Assembly (NCBI GenBank): GCA_029941645.1
Contig: JAPYSZ010000024.1
Location: forward strand, 1 to 14,042
From: Candidatus Poseidoniia archaeon
GTDB lineage: Archaea; Thermoplasmatota; Poseidoniia; MGIII; CG-Epi1
Direction: 5' to 3'
DNA: 14,042 nt
Shown: positions 6,676 to 13,105 of the stretch, piece after piece
How positions within the stretch are numbered: the stretch's first letter is position 1
Layout of the letters: each line of letters starts with the position of its first letter
Notes under the pieces: generated by a model
The model's database searches: none
Seen by the model: the letters and a program-made list of their open reading frames with translations, nothing else
What the model was told of the DNA's origin: nothing
Position numbers and translations under genes: made by a program

Positions 6676-7620
6676 ATGGGATGGTTCGGTGGAAAGAAAA
6701 AGCCAAAAAGAAAGCCTCCGGTTTTAGAGCCAGTAGGTGCTCCTGCAGTGCAGGCCGCTCCTGCTGCTGTTCAGGCTGTACCTGTAGCTAATCCAGGTAT
6801 ACCTTCAATTCAGGCTGCACCGGCAGCTCAACAACCAATTGTGGAAGTAGCTCCAATTGGAACTACTGCCGATACTAATGTAATAGTGTCAGCAGAACCT
6901 GTTGTTTCATCCCCTCCTGTACAAGCATCAGCATCTACAGGATGGGAAAAAAAGAGTGAAAAACCGTTATTAGACATCCACAAAAGATTAGATCATATGA
7001 TGGATTCTAAGGGCAAGAGCCTAGAAGACAGGTACCAAGATAGATTTGGCGACCAACTCCCTGAATCCGTTGCTACCGATTCAGCTCGTAAAGATTACAA
7101 TGAAAAGAAGACAAGTAAGCCAAATATTGTTTTCAAACCACGTACCAAACTTAAACTAACTCCAAAAAAGAAGACTACACCAAAGGATGAAGAAAAACCT
7201 GTACCTAAAATAGAAACTAAAGACAAAAAAGTATCACGATTAGGTGACAACATTGGTAGTGGGCTTAAATCCAGTGGATCAAAAACAAAATCTGCTCTAG
7301 GAAATGCTGGTTCAGCTGTAGGCAGAGGTGCAGGAGCCATTACTTCAGGTATTGGCAGAGGAGCGGGAGCTGTAAAATCAGGAATTGGTAAAGGAGCGGG
7401 AGCTGTAAAATCAGGAATTGGTAGAGGTGCTTCTAGTGTAATGGGGCTCTTTGGTAGAGGAAGTAGTAAAGAAGAAAAATCAAAGAAGGGTAAAAAAACT
7501 ATAACGGATAATACTGATTATAGTTCAATGAAGTTACCGGAACTTAGAGCTACCTTAAAGAAAAAGGGACTACCAACTTCTGGAAACAAAGCTGCTTTAA
7601 TTAAAAGGCTCAACAAATAA
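6676..7620 (+). CDS. Lysine-rich protein with 11-residue Gly repeats and C-terminal SAP motif
   Basis: A 314-residue, mostly low-complexity basic protein. In order: MGWFGGKKKPKRK basic N-terminus; Pro/Ala/Val/Gln-rich segment (about 15-90, with QAAPAA twice); a middle part with a short helical stretch (LLDIHKRLDHMM) and a Lys/Thr/Pro-rich run; 11-residue repeats such as GRGAGAVKSGI (216-259); and a final SAP motif (about 281-314, MKLPELRATLKKKGLPTSGN). SAP motifs bind AT-rich DNA, so a nucleoid or DNA-tethering role is reasonable. The repeats could alternatively form an amphipathic 11/3 helix that touches membranes. The frame opens at TTG 6664, but ATG 6676 gives the natural MGWFGGKKK start and lies just after the small ORF's stop. 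No enzyme domain is seen. The SAP call is firm; the overall function is unknown. Confidence 0.85.
   Translation: MGWFGGKKKPKRKPPVLEPVGAPAVQAAPAAVQAVPVANPGIPSIQAAPAAQQPIVEVAPIGTTADTNVIVSAEPVVSSPPVQASASTGWEKKSEKPLLDIHKRLDHMMDSKGKSLEDRYQDRFGDQLPESVATDSARKDYNEKKTSKPNIVFKPRTKLKLTPKKKTTPKDEEKPVPKIETKDKKVSRLGDNIGSGLKSSGSKTKSALGNAGSAVGRGAGAITSGIGRGAGAVKSGIGKGAGAVKSGIGRGASSVMGLFGRGSSKEEKSKKGKKTITDNTDYSSMKLPELRATLKKKGLPTSGNKAALIKRLNK
7321..7452 (+). repeat. Four tandem 33-bp coding repeats
   Basis: Units at 7321-7353, 7354-7386, 7387-7419 and 7420-7452 encode 11-residue copies (GRGAGAITSGI, GRGAGAVKSGI, GKGAGAVKSGI, GRGASSVMGLF). A partial fifth copy starts at 7453 (GRGSS). Units 2 and 3 share an unbroken 32-nt match (7359-7390 and 7392-7423), which suggests a recent duplication. 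The unit is a multiple of three, so gain or loss keeps the frame and copy number may vary between strains. Confidence 0.9.
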
Positions 7621-7621
7621 G

Positions 7622-8713
7622 TCAGCGGTGTGTAATTATACAGACAATATCTTGATCCTTGACCTTATGGTTTAGACCTACCGTCTGACCAGGGAATTTT
7701 GCTGAAGGACCCCATACTTGTGAATAACGGAATTTTCGTTGGAAATCCCTATGCAAACGTTGGCAAATATCTGCAATAATAGTACCCTTTCGAACAACTA
7801 GTGGCTCCTCTAAATCTGCTTTTTCACCTTGGGGTTTCATAAAGATAGATATAAAATTCAATGAACTGTAAATCTGCTTTTTCAATTTTGCTATTCCTTT
7901 CTTTTCTGGTGCAGCCACTTCAATTATCTTCTTATTTGTACATATTTTCCTAACCGATTTTAGTTGAGTTTTATTAATCATATCTACTTTAGTAATAACA
8001 TCAAAAGAAGGAACATAAATTCTTGTAGCTGCCAAAATATCAATTAAATCATCCAATGTTACTTTTTCTCGAAAAACGACTTGTGCATTAACCAGCCCGT
8101 ATTCTCTTACAACTGTTTTGATAGCATCTTCCTCTAAATCCTGAACAACAGTAGAAATTACATCTATTCCACCTATTCCTGTTTTAGAGACGCTACCATT
8201 TGGAGGGCGACGATTCAATCGAATACCAGAATCAAATAATTCTTTAAGAATAACATGAGGGGCTGGTTCGACAGCATCAATAATATGCACTATAAGATCA
8301 GCTGAACGTATAACTGAAAGTACCTCTTTCCCACGACCTGCACCCCTTGCAGCTCCTTCAATCAAACCCGGTAAATCAAGAATCTGAATTCGTGCATCTC
8401 TATACTTCAAAACACCAGGAACTACATCTAAAGTAGTAAATGCATAAGCTCCAATTTCACTATCTGCATCAGTCAAACAATTAAGCAAAGTAGATTTGCC
8501 AACACTAGGCAATCCTACCAAAGCTACAGTTGCATCTCCCGCCTTACGAACACCATAACCACTACCTTTTGGACCTGAAGAACTAATAACTACTTCTTCA
8601 CGTAATTGAGCCAATTTAGCTTTCAGCTTACCTATGTGGTGCTGTGTGGCCTTGTTATATTTAGTATTTGCAATTTCTTCTTCGATTTCTACAATCTTAT
8701 CTGTAAGAGACAC
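7622..8713 (-). CDS. drg: DRG-family GTP-binding protein with TGS domain
   Basis: A 363-residue translation-associated GTPase of the Obg/DRG group; its eukaryotic relatives bind ribosomes. An N-terminal helical hairpin (1-45) precedes the G domain: G1 GLPSVGKST (67-75), the FTT switch (92-94), G3 DLPGLIEGAARG (113-124), and G4 as TKVD (241-244) instead of the usual NKxD. The DRG-specific S5D2L insertion lies within the G domain after LNRRPPNG. A C-terminal TGS domain (about 290-363) contains LVVRKGTIIADICQRLHRDF. The start is GTG (complement of 8711-8713), with TTTAAT about 25 nt upstream on the same strand, consistent with a leaderless mRNA. It converges on the SAP-protein gene with one base between stops, so their 3' ends must overlap or terminate within each other. 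Confidence 0.95.
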   Translation of the reverse strand: MSLTDKIVEIEEEIANTKYNKATQHHIGKLKAKLAQLREEVVISSSGPKGSGYGVRKAGDATVALVGLPSVGKSTLLNCLTDADSEIGAYAFTTLDVVPGVLKYRDARIQILDLPGLIEGAARGAGRGKEVLSVIRSADLIVHIIDAVEPAPHVILKELFDSGIRLNRRPPNGSVSKTGIGGIDVISTVVQDLEEDAIKTVVREYGLVNAQVVFREKVTLDDLIDILAATRIYVPSFDVITKVDMINKTQLKSVRKICTNKKIIEVAAPEKKGIAKLKKQIYSSLNFISIFMKPQGEKADLEEPLVVRKGTIIADICQRLHRDFQRKFRYSQVWGPSAKFPGQTVGLNHKVKDQDIVCIITHR

Positions 8714-8735
8714 AATTCTTCAGGATTAAGGGGGG

Positions 8736-8741
8736 ATTAAA
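8736..8741 (-). promoter_or_regulatory. TATA-like box of the DRG gene
   Basis: On the minus strand TTTAAT is centred about 25 nt upstream of the GTG start (first base 8713). It forms the left half of a very compact divergent promoter region, 8714-8789. Confidence 0.5.
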
Positions 8742-8761
8742 CGTATTGAGTTGCCATCAAC

Positions 8762-8768
8762 TATAAAA
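8762..8768 (+). promoter_or_regulatory. TATA box that places the next start at 8790
   Basis: TATAAAA is centred at 8765, 25 nt before ATG 8790. This is the clearest box in the window. Transcription would begin at about 8790, downstream of the alternative TTG at 8751, which would therefore not be in the mRNA. Confidence 0.7.
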
Positions 8769-8789
8769 TTATACTACTATTCCTTACTC

Positions 8790-9278
8790 ATGGCTTACCC
8801 CTTGAATGACTCTGATAAAATGGACGAAGCAAAAAACAATATTGTAAATATTCTGAAAATGGAAGGACACAAAATAGATTCTGGAAATTTATTCATAGCC
8901 TTCAAAGAAGCTGGAGGAGAAATGAGCAACTTCAAACCTGCTTTAGATGAACTAAAGGACGAAGGCAAAATTAAATCAGATAGCGATGGAAACATAATGA
9001 CTGTAGAAGATTTCCAAAGAGAAAAATCACAAGAATCTGATAATGTAGATAATGAAGTGGAAGAAGAGAAGATAGAAAAAGAAAGTGAAACTACTGTAGA
9101 AAATGATAACGAATTAGAATCTATAATAAAGCTAAAGGAAGAAACGGATTCATGGCTTATCGACAAACTCAAAAATGAAGGAAGTGATGAAGGCTTGAAA
9201 GCTGAGGTCCAAGAATTGAGAAAACGAGTTGAGAAATTAGAAAAAATCATAGAAAATATGACAAGAGCTTTTGATTAA
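8790..9278 (+). CDS. Unknown protein: possible winged-helix N-terminus, acidic linker, coiled-coil C-terminus
   Basis: A 162-residue soluble protein that I do not recognise. The first 65 or so residues (KNNIVNILKMEGHKIDSG to LDELKDEGKIKSDSDGNIM) have the helix-helix-helix-hairpin rhythm of a small winged helix. A strongly acidic, Glu/Asp-rich stretch follows (about 70-115), then a Leu/Val heptad-like helix (LKAEVQELRKRVEKLEKI) fit for a dimerising coiled coil. ATG 8790 is preferred over TTG 8751 because a TATA box lies 25 nt upstream of 8790; the extra 13 residues of the longer form look non-functional. Its TAA shares a base with the Pop5/Rnp2 ATG (9276-9280, TAATG), so the two are coupled. 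A role in RNA processing or transcription is only an inference from that partner. Confidence 0.75.
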   Translation: MAYPLNDSDKMDEAKNNIVNILKMEGHKIDSGNLFIAFKEAGGEMSNFKPALDELKDEGKIKSDSDGNIMTVEDFQREKSQESDNVDNEVEEEKIEKESETTVENDNELESIIKLKEETDSWLIDKLKNEGSDEGLKAEVQELRKRVEKLEKIIENMTRAFD

Positions 9279-9559
9279 TGGTCGTTAAAGAAAATAGGGG
9301 AAGAAAACGATACATTCTATTTTCCCATTCGGGCAAATCCACTAAAAATGAAATAAACCAATTTGTGGATAAGAAAATTAGATTACTAGGGGGTAAAATA
9401 AGTTGCAAAGTAATTGAATTTAATGACAAGTCAGGTATTCTTAGGGTAGATCATCATTTGTTAGCAAAAGCAAGAGAGATTATGAATAATGAAAGTGGAA
9501 GCATAGAAATAAAAACTATGAAAAGCAGCGGTACTCTCAAGAGTCTCAAAAAACAGTAG
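9278..9559 (+). CDS. rnp2: Ribonuclease P protein component 2 (Pop5/Rpp14 family)
   Basis: A 93-residue protein resembling the archaeal RNase P subunit Pop5, which pairs with Rpp30 and activates the catalytic RNA that trims tRNA 5' leaders. Supporting blocks are the N-terminal RGRKRYILFSHSGKS (R-Y-I/L strand), the helix NEINQFVDKKIRLLGG, the strand KVIEFNDKSGILRVDHH, the helix LLAKAREIM, and the C-terminal SSGTLKSLKKQ, which matches the S-G-T-(I/L)-(R/K) signature. At 93 residues it is shorter than many homologues (about 110-130). The match rests on pattern, and the inner sequence is divergent. Translation is coupled to the upstream unknown gene by a TAATG overlap. Confidence 0.8.
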   Translation: MVVKENRGRKRYILFSHSGKSTKNEINQFVDKKIRLLGGKISCKVIEFNDKSGILRVDHHLLAKAREIMNNESGSIEIKTMKSSGTLKSLKKQ

Positions 9560-9567
9560 AGCAACCA

Positions 9568-9574
9568 TTATTAT
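9568..9574 (+). promoter_or_regulatory. TATA-like box of the membrane protein-hel308 unit
   Basis: TTATTAT is centred about 25 nt before ATG 9596 in the 36-base gap after rnp2. It would give a leaderless transcript for the two overlapping genes downstream. Confidence 0.4.
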
Positions 9575-9595
9575 GGGACTAATATTACTTGAATA

Positions 9596-10135
9596 ATGGT
9601 TGGTGAAGATGATTCAAATGAATGGGAAGAAACTCAATACGAATCATTAGATTGGGGAGAAGAGGATAAAAGTCAAAGTAGACTAATAGAAGTATATCAT
9701 TCCACAAATAAGGCAGCACAGGCAGCATTGGTATTGATTATAGCTGGAATTGTTCTTCTAGGAACTGCAATGAGCCTGAATGGAATTTTAAGTGATGATG
9801 AAAAATCAGCTGGGCTCACTATAAAAACAAATGAAATAATGGATAATACTGGGCTTGAGGTTGATGAAGAAGGTGGAGATATTGATGGAAATTTTGTTCG
9901 ACAAGTTCTTAGAGGTGGTTTGTTCTACGAACTTGGCTGTGCAGTTTTGGCTTTTATTGGTAGTGCTTCACTTATTAGAAGACAAAATTACAATATGGTT
10001 TTGATTGGTTGTACAGCTGCCATCATAGGGCTAGGTGGTTTTTTATTATCGACTATTACCGGAGCAATTGCGCTTTATTTAACATTCCAATGTAAACATG
10101 AATTTGGCATAAATGAGCAAGATGAGAGCTGGTGA
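9596..10135 (+). CDS. Unknown four-helix membrane protein
   Basis: A 179-residue protein with no family I recognise. A hydrophilic, acidic, Trp/Glu-rich N-terminal tail (1-38) is followed by TM1 (about 43-65, ALVLIIAGIVLLGTAMSLNG). An acidic loop with several Asp/Glu (66-105) lies between TM1 and TM2. TM2 (110-127), TM3 (134-152) and a closely following TM4 (153-165) are linked by a short basic turn (RRQNYN). The C-terminal tail is short. By the positive-inside rule the RR between TM2 and TM3 is likely cytoplasmic, which would put the TM1-TM2 acidic loop outside; this is inference. The GTGA overlap (10132-10135) couples it to the Hel308 helicase gene, which is puzzling for a membrane protein. 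Confidence 0.8.
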   Translation: MVGEDDSNEWEETQYESLDWGEEDKSQSRLIEVYHSTNKAAQAALVLIIAGIVLLGTAMSLNGILSDDEKSAGLTIKTNEIMDNTGLEVDEEGGDIDGNFVRQVLRGGLFYELGCAVLAFIGSASLIRRQNYNMVLIGCTAAIIGLGGFLLSTITGAIALYLTFQCKHEFGINEQDESW

Positions 10136-12288
10136 GGTTGCTAACTGAACTGCTAAATTATCTGAATATAAAAGAATTATATCCGCCTCAAAAAGAAGCA
10201 ATTGATTTTGTTAATAAAGGAGACTCTGTCCTAATGTCTGTGCCTACTGCTGCAGGCAAAACATTAGTAGCCTATGCGGCTCTTATGAGGGCTGTAAAGG
10301 CCAACAAAAAAGGAATATATCTTGTACCACTAAGGGCCTTGGCTTGGGAAAAAGTTGGTGAATTAAGAGATATATGTAAAAATATTCTAAATGGTGCAAA
10401 AATTGGTGTTTCGGTAGGTGATTATGATAAAACAAGAGGACTATCAAAATATGATATTATCATATCAACTTCAGAAAGAGCCGATTCACTAATTAGACAT
10501 AATCCCTCCTGGTTATCTGAAGTTGAATGCTTGGTATCGGATGAAATACACCTGATTAACGACTCAGGAAGAGGGCCTACTCTTGAAGTGACTTTATCAA
10601 AATTCAGGGAAATAAATCCTTCCATACAAATTATAGGGCTATCTGCAACAGTATCAAATTCAAAAGAAATAGCAAGTTGGTTAAATGCAGAACTTGTTGA
10701 AAGTGACTTTAGACCTGTGCCTTTACGAAGGGGAATATCCATTGAGAAAAAAATCGAATGGGAAGATAAAAAAAAAGACATTATGGCTATAGAGGGGGTT
10801 GAAGGAATTGCTGTAGATAATTTACCTGAACAATGTTTAGTCTTTGTTAGTACAAGACGATCTGCAGAAGCACAGGCAAAAAAATTAAGTAAAATTATTG
10901 GTCAAAAACTGAATCCAGATGACTTAGAAAAATTAAAAACATTTGCTGACAAGATGGAACAAAGTGCAGATGAAGTTACTTCAGTAGATGTAACTCTTTC
11001 AAAACTTATAACAAGCGGAGTGGCGTATCACCACGCTGGATTGACAAACCGACACCGACAAATAATTGAAGCTGCATTCAGAGAAAAATCACTCAAGGCC
11101 TTATGCGCAACACCAACACTAGCTGCAGGTGTTAATTTACCAGCTAGAAGAGTTATTATTCGAGATTTAAGCAGATGGGATTCGACCTTTCAATCAAATC
11201 AACCTCTACCTGTTCTAGAAGTTCAACAAATGCTAGGGAGAGCAGGGAGGCCCGGATTTGATGTGGATGGACAGGGGATTCTTATTGCTAAAAATCAAGA
11301 ACAGATTGACTTTTTTGTTGAAAACTATTTCAACGGAGAAACAGAACCTGTAATTTCACGATTGGGAAGTGAACCTGCTTTGAGAACTCATCTTCTATCA
11401 TTAATTACATCAGGAACCATAAGTACCAGAAAGGGGCTACATAATTTTCTTGAAAAAACTTTATTTGGGGCTCAAGGAGAACTTTGGAGAACCCAACATC
11501 GATTAAACAAAGTCCTAGACTTTCTGGACAAAGAGAAATTAATTAAAATTGAAGGGAAAAATGAAGGGGATTTTGTAGCTGCCAATGAAGCACTGCAAGA
11601 AAAATTGAAACCAACGGAATTTGGAAGAAAAGTATCGCAGCTCTATATCGACCCCTTATCTGGAGTAATAATCAAGAACGCCTTAGAATCTGAAATAGAG
11701 GCGAATCCTCTAGGATTATTACATACCATTGCAAGAACTCCCGACATTTACTCGCTTTACGTTAGGAAAAATGAAATGGAGACTTACCTAACACATCTAA
11801 TGCAAATGGAAGGAGACCTGATGTTACCGCCCCCTGTAGAACACATGGAACTAGAGTTTTACTTATGGGACCTAAAAACTGCATTATTACTAATGGATTG
11901 GATTGAAGAAACACCTGAAGAACATTTATTGAAAAGATACTCTACAACTCCTGGAGACATACGTGCTAAAGTTGAAACTGCAGGATGGATACTGTATGCT
12001 ATGGGTGAATTGGCTGAACTAATAGCCCCTTCACACACTAAAATGATTACTGAATTACAGATTAGAGTGAGCAATGGTGTACGTAAAGAATTGTTACCCC
12101 TCTTAGAAATTGACTCTGTAGGAAGGGTTAGAGCAAGGTCATTATTTAATGCAGGATTTACAAGTCAAGGATCTATAAGAGACGCAAAACCCTCTGATTT
12201 GAGCAATATACCGGGAATTGGATCGAGACTGGCCGATAAGTTGGCCGGTCGGAAAGAACCCGAACAAATTCGTTTTGAGTTAGGCTAA
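10132..12288 (+). CDS. hel308: Hel308-type ATP-dependent DNA helicase
   Basis: A 718-residue superfamily 2 (Ski2-like) 3'-5' DNA helicase. Archaeal Hel308/Hjm unwinds lagging-strand forks and takes part in recombinational repair. The Q-motif-like YPPQKEAI (17-24) precedes Walker A PTAAGKT (38-44). Other motifs are Walker B D137-E-I-H140, motif III S171-A-T, motif IV-like CLVFVSTRRSAE, motif V TPTLAAGVNLP and motif VI QMLGRAGRPGFD (366-377). The C-terminal third holds the winged-helix and ratchet region, ending in a helix-hairpin-helix NIPGIGSRLADKLAGR (about 697-712), as in Hel308. The length is typical. The start is GTG 10132, overlapping the stop of the upstream membrane protein, with no better start upstream. 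An RNA-directed Ski2-like activity is less likely given the HhH end. Confidence 0.93.
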   Translation: MRLLTELLNYLNIKELYPPQKEAIDFVNKGDSVLMSVPTAAGKTLVAYAALMRAVKANKKGIYLVPLRALAWEKVGELRDICKNILNGAKIGVSVGDYDKTRGLSKYDIIISTSERADSLIRHNPSWLSEVECLVSDEIHLINDSGRGPTLEVTLSKFREINPSIQIIGLSATVSNSKEIASWLNAELVESDFRPVPLRRGISIEKKIEWEDKKKDIMAIEGVEGIAVDNLPEQCLVFVSTRRSAEAQAKKLSKIIGQKLNPDDLEKLKTFADKMEQSADEVTSVDVTLSKLITSGVAYHHAGLTNRHRQIIEAAFREKSLKALCATPTLAAGVNLPARRVIIRDLSRWDSTFQSNQPLPVLEVQQMLGRAGRPGFDVDGQGILIAKNQEQIDFFVENYFNGETEPVISRLGSEPALRTHLLSLITSGTISTRKGLHNFLEKTLFGAQGELWRTQHRLNKVLDFLDKEKLIKIEGKNEGDFVAANEALQEKLKPTEFGRKVSQLYIDPLSGVIIKNALESEIEANPLGLLHTIARTPDIYSLYVRKNEMETYLTHLMQMEGDLMLPPPVEHMELEFYLWDLKTALLLMDWIEETPEEHLLKRYSTTPGDIRAKVETAGWILYAMGELAELIAPSHTKMITELQIRVSNGVRKELLPLLEIDSVGRVRARSLFNAGFTSQGSIRDAKPSDLSNIPGIGSRLADKLAGRKEPEQIRFELG

Positions 12289-12293
12289 TTAAT
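12286..12293 (+). promoter_or_regulatory. Weak TATA-like element before the six-helix membrane protein
   Basis: TAATTAAT spans the stop of hel308 and is centred 24-25 nt before ATG 12314. It is AT-rich but not a strong match, so read-through from hel308 is also likely because the gap is only 25 bases. Confidence 0.3.
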
Positions 12294-12313
12294 GGTCCTC
12301 CTATGGTATTGAA

Positions 12314-13105
12314 ATGGTAAGGTTTGTTAAAGACCAGCCAGACGCATACATCTACAGCAGTTTTGGAGCTCGTATATTCATAGGTGGACTGCTTATGTCT
12401 TTACTTTACATTACAATAGGTATTATTGTTTATATGTATGCAGACATCATTCTATCGTGGTATACTAAACTATTCGGGATTCCAGATGTACCGCTAATTG
12501 GGCCCCTCATGGATAGCATATTGTTCGTTACAGTTATGTTTTTACCATTAGTTAGTATCACTGTAGTTATTTCTAGATTTATTTTAAGGAGAACATATAA
12601 GAAGTTAGAACAATTGGAAATTGATAGTAAAACTCCACAATTCCTACTTTCTTTAGCTAGATTCTTCTTTATTGGATGTGCTATAGCAACGTTTGCACCT
12701 TTAGCCATGGTTGCTGAAAGTGCTATGAATATGGAAATACCATCCTCCTCAATAAGCTACTTTCAATCAAGTTTCATGGCCATCTTTTTTACTCTACTAG
12801 GAATTCAATTGTTTTTGACCATGATATCACCTATTGTTCAATTATATGGAAGAACAAAAAGTAGAGGCCTACTCTTAGCCGGATTTTTGGCATTTATTGT
12901 AAGTTCGAGCTTGATATACATGGCAAATGGACAGTGGAACATTTCTATTTTTAATCTTGCAACAAGCGAATTCAAATCTTCGTTTGGAACTGTAATGATT
13001 ATTTGCGGAATTTGTATTTTTTTATGCTTCTGGCTTGTATCAAGGGATGCAAAATCGATACTCCATTACCAAAAAATGCATTTTACTATGAAATTAGGTG
13101 AGTAA
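12314..13105 (+). CDS. Unknown six-helix membrane protein
   Basis: A 263-residue integral membrane protein that I do not recognise. Hydrophobic segments lie at about 20-46, 68-90, 112-133, 150-175, 185-203 and 222-243. The loop after the second helix is basic and amphipathic (RRTYKKLEQLEIDSK), probably cytoplasmic, and RDAKSILHYQKMHF follows the last helix on what would also be the inside. There is no cleavable signal peptide. The pattern of long helices with few charged residues gives no transporter signature. ATG 12314 is the only sensible start, since an ATG at 12303 soon meets a stop. Its TAA shares a base with the start of the RfcL gene (13103-13107, TAATG). Confidence 0.78.
   Translation: MVRFVKDQPDAYIYSSFGARIFIGGLLMSLLYITIGIIVYMYADIILSWYTKLFGIPDVPLIGPLMDSILFVTVMFLPLVSITVVISRFILRRTYKKLEQLEIDSKTPQFLLSLARFFFIGCAIATFAPLAMVAESAMNMEIPSSSISYFQSSFMAIFFTLLGIQLFLTMISPIVQLYGRTKSRGLLLAGFLAFIVSSSLIYMANGQWNISIFNLATSEFKSSFGTVMIICGICIFLCFWLVSRDAKSILHYQKMHFTMKLGE

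Noticed and set aside
7321..7452. CRISPR-like array suggested by regular 33-bp repeats
   Set aside because: The units are directly adjacent without spacers, remain in frame and encode an 11-residue protein repeat.
8751..8789. TTG 8751 as start of the winged-helix/coiled-coil protein
   Set aside because: The TATAAAA box at 8762-8768 would lie inside the coding region and would start transcription at about 8790, exactly at an in-frame ATG.
8795..9250. Minus-strand open frame rich in Ser and Phe (151 residues)
   Set aside because: It mirrors the Glu/Lys-rich codons of the plus-strand unknown gene (GAA/AAA read backwards gives Ser/Phe). The plus-strand gene has a good promoter and is coupled to rnp2.
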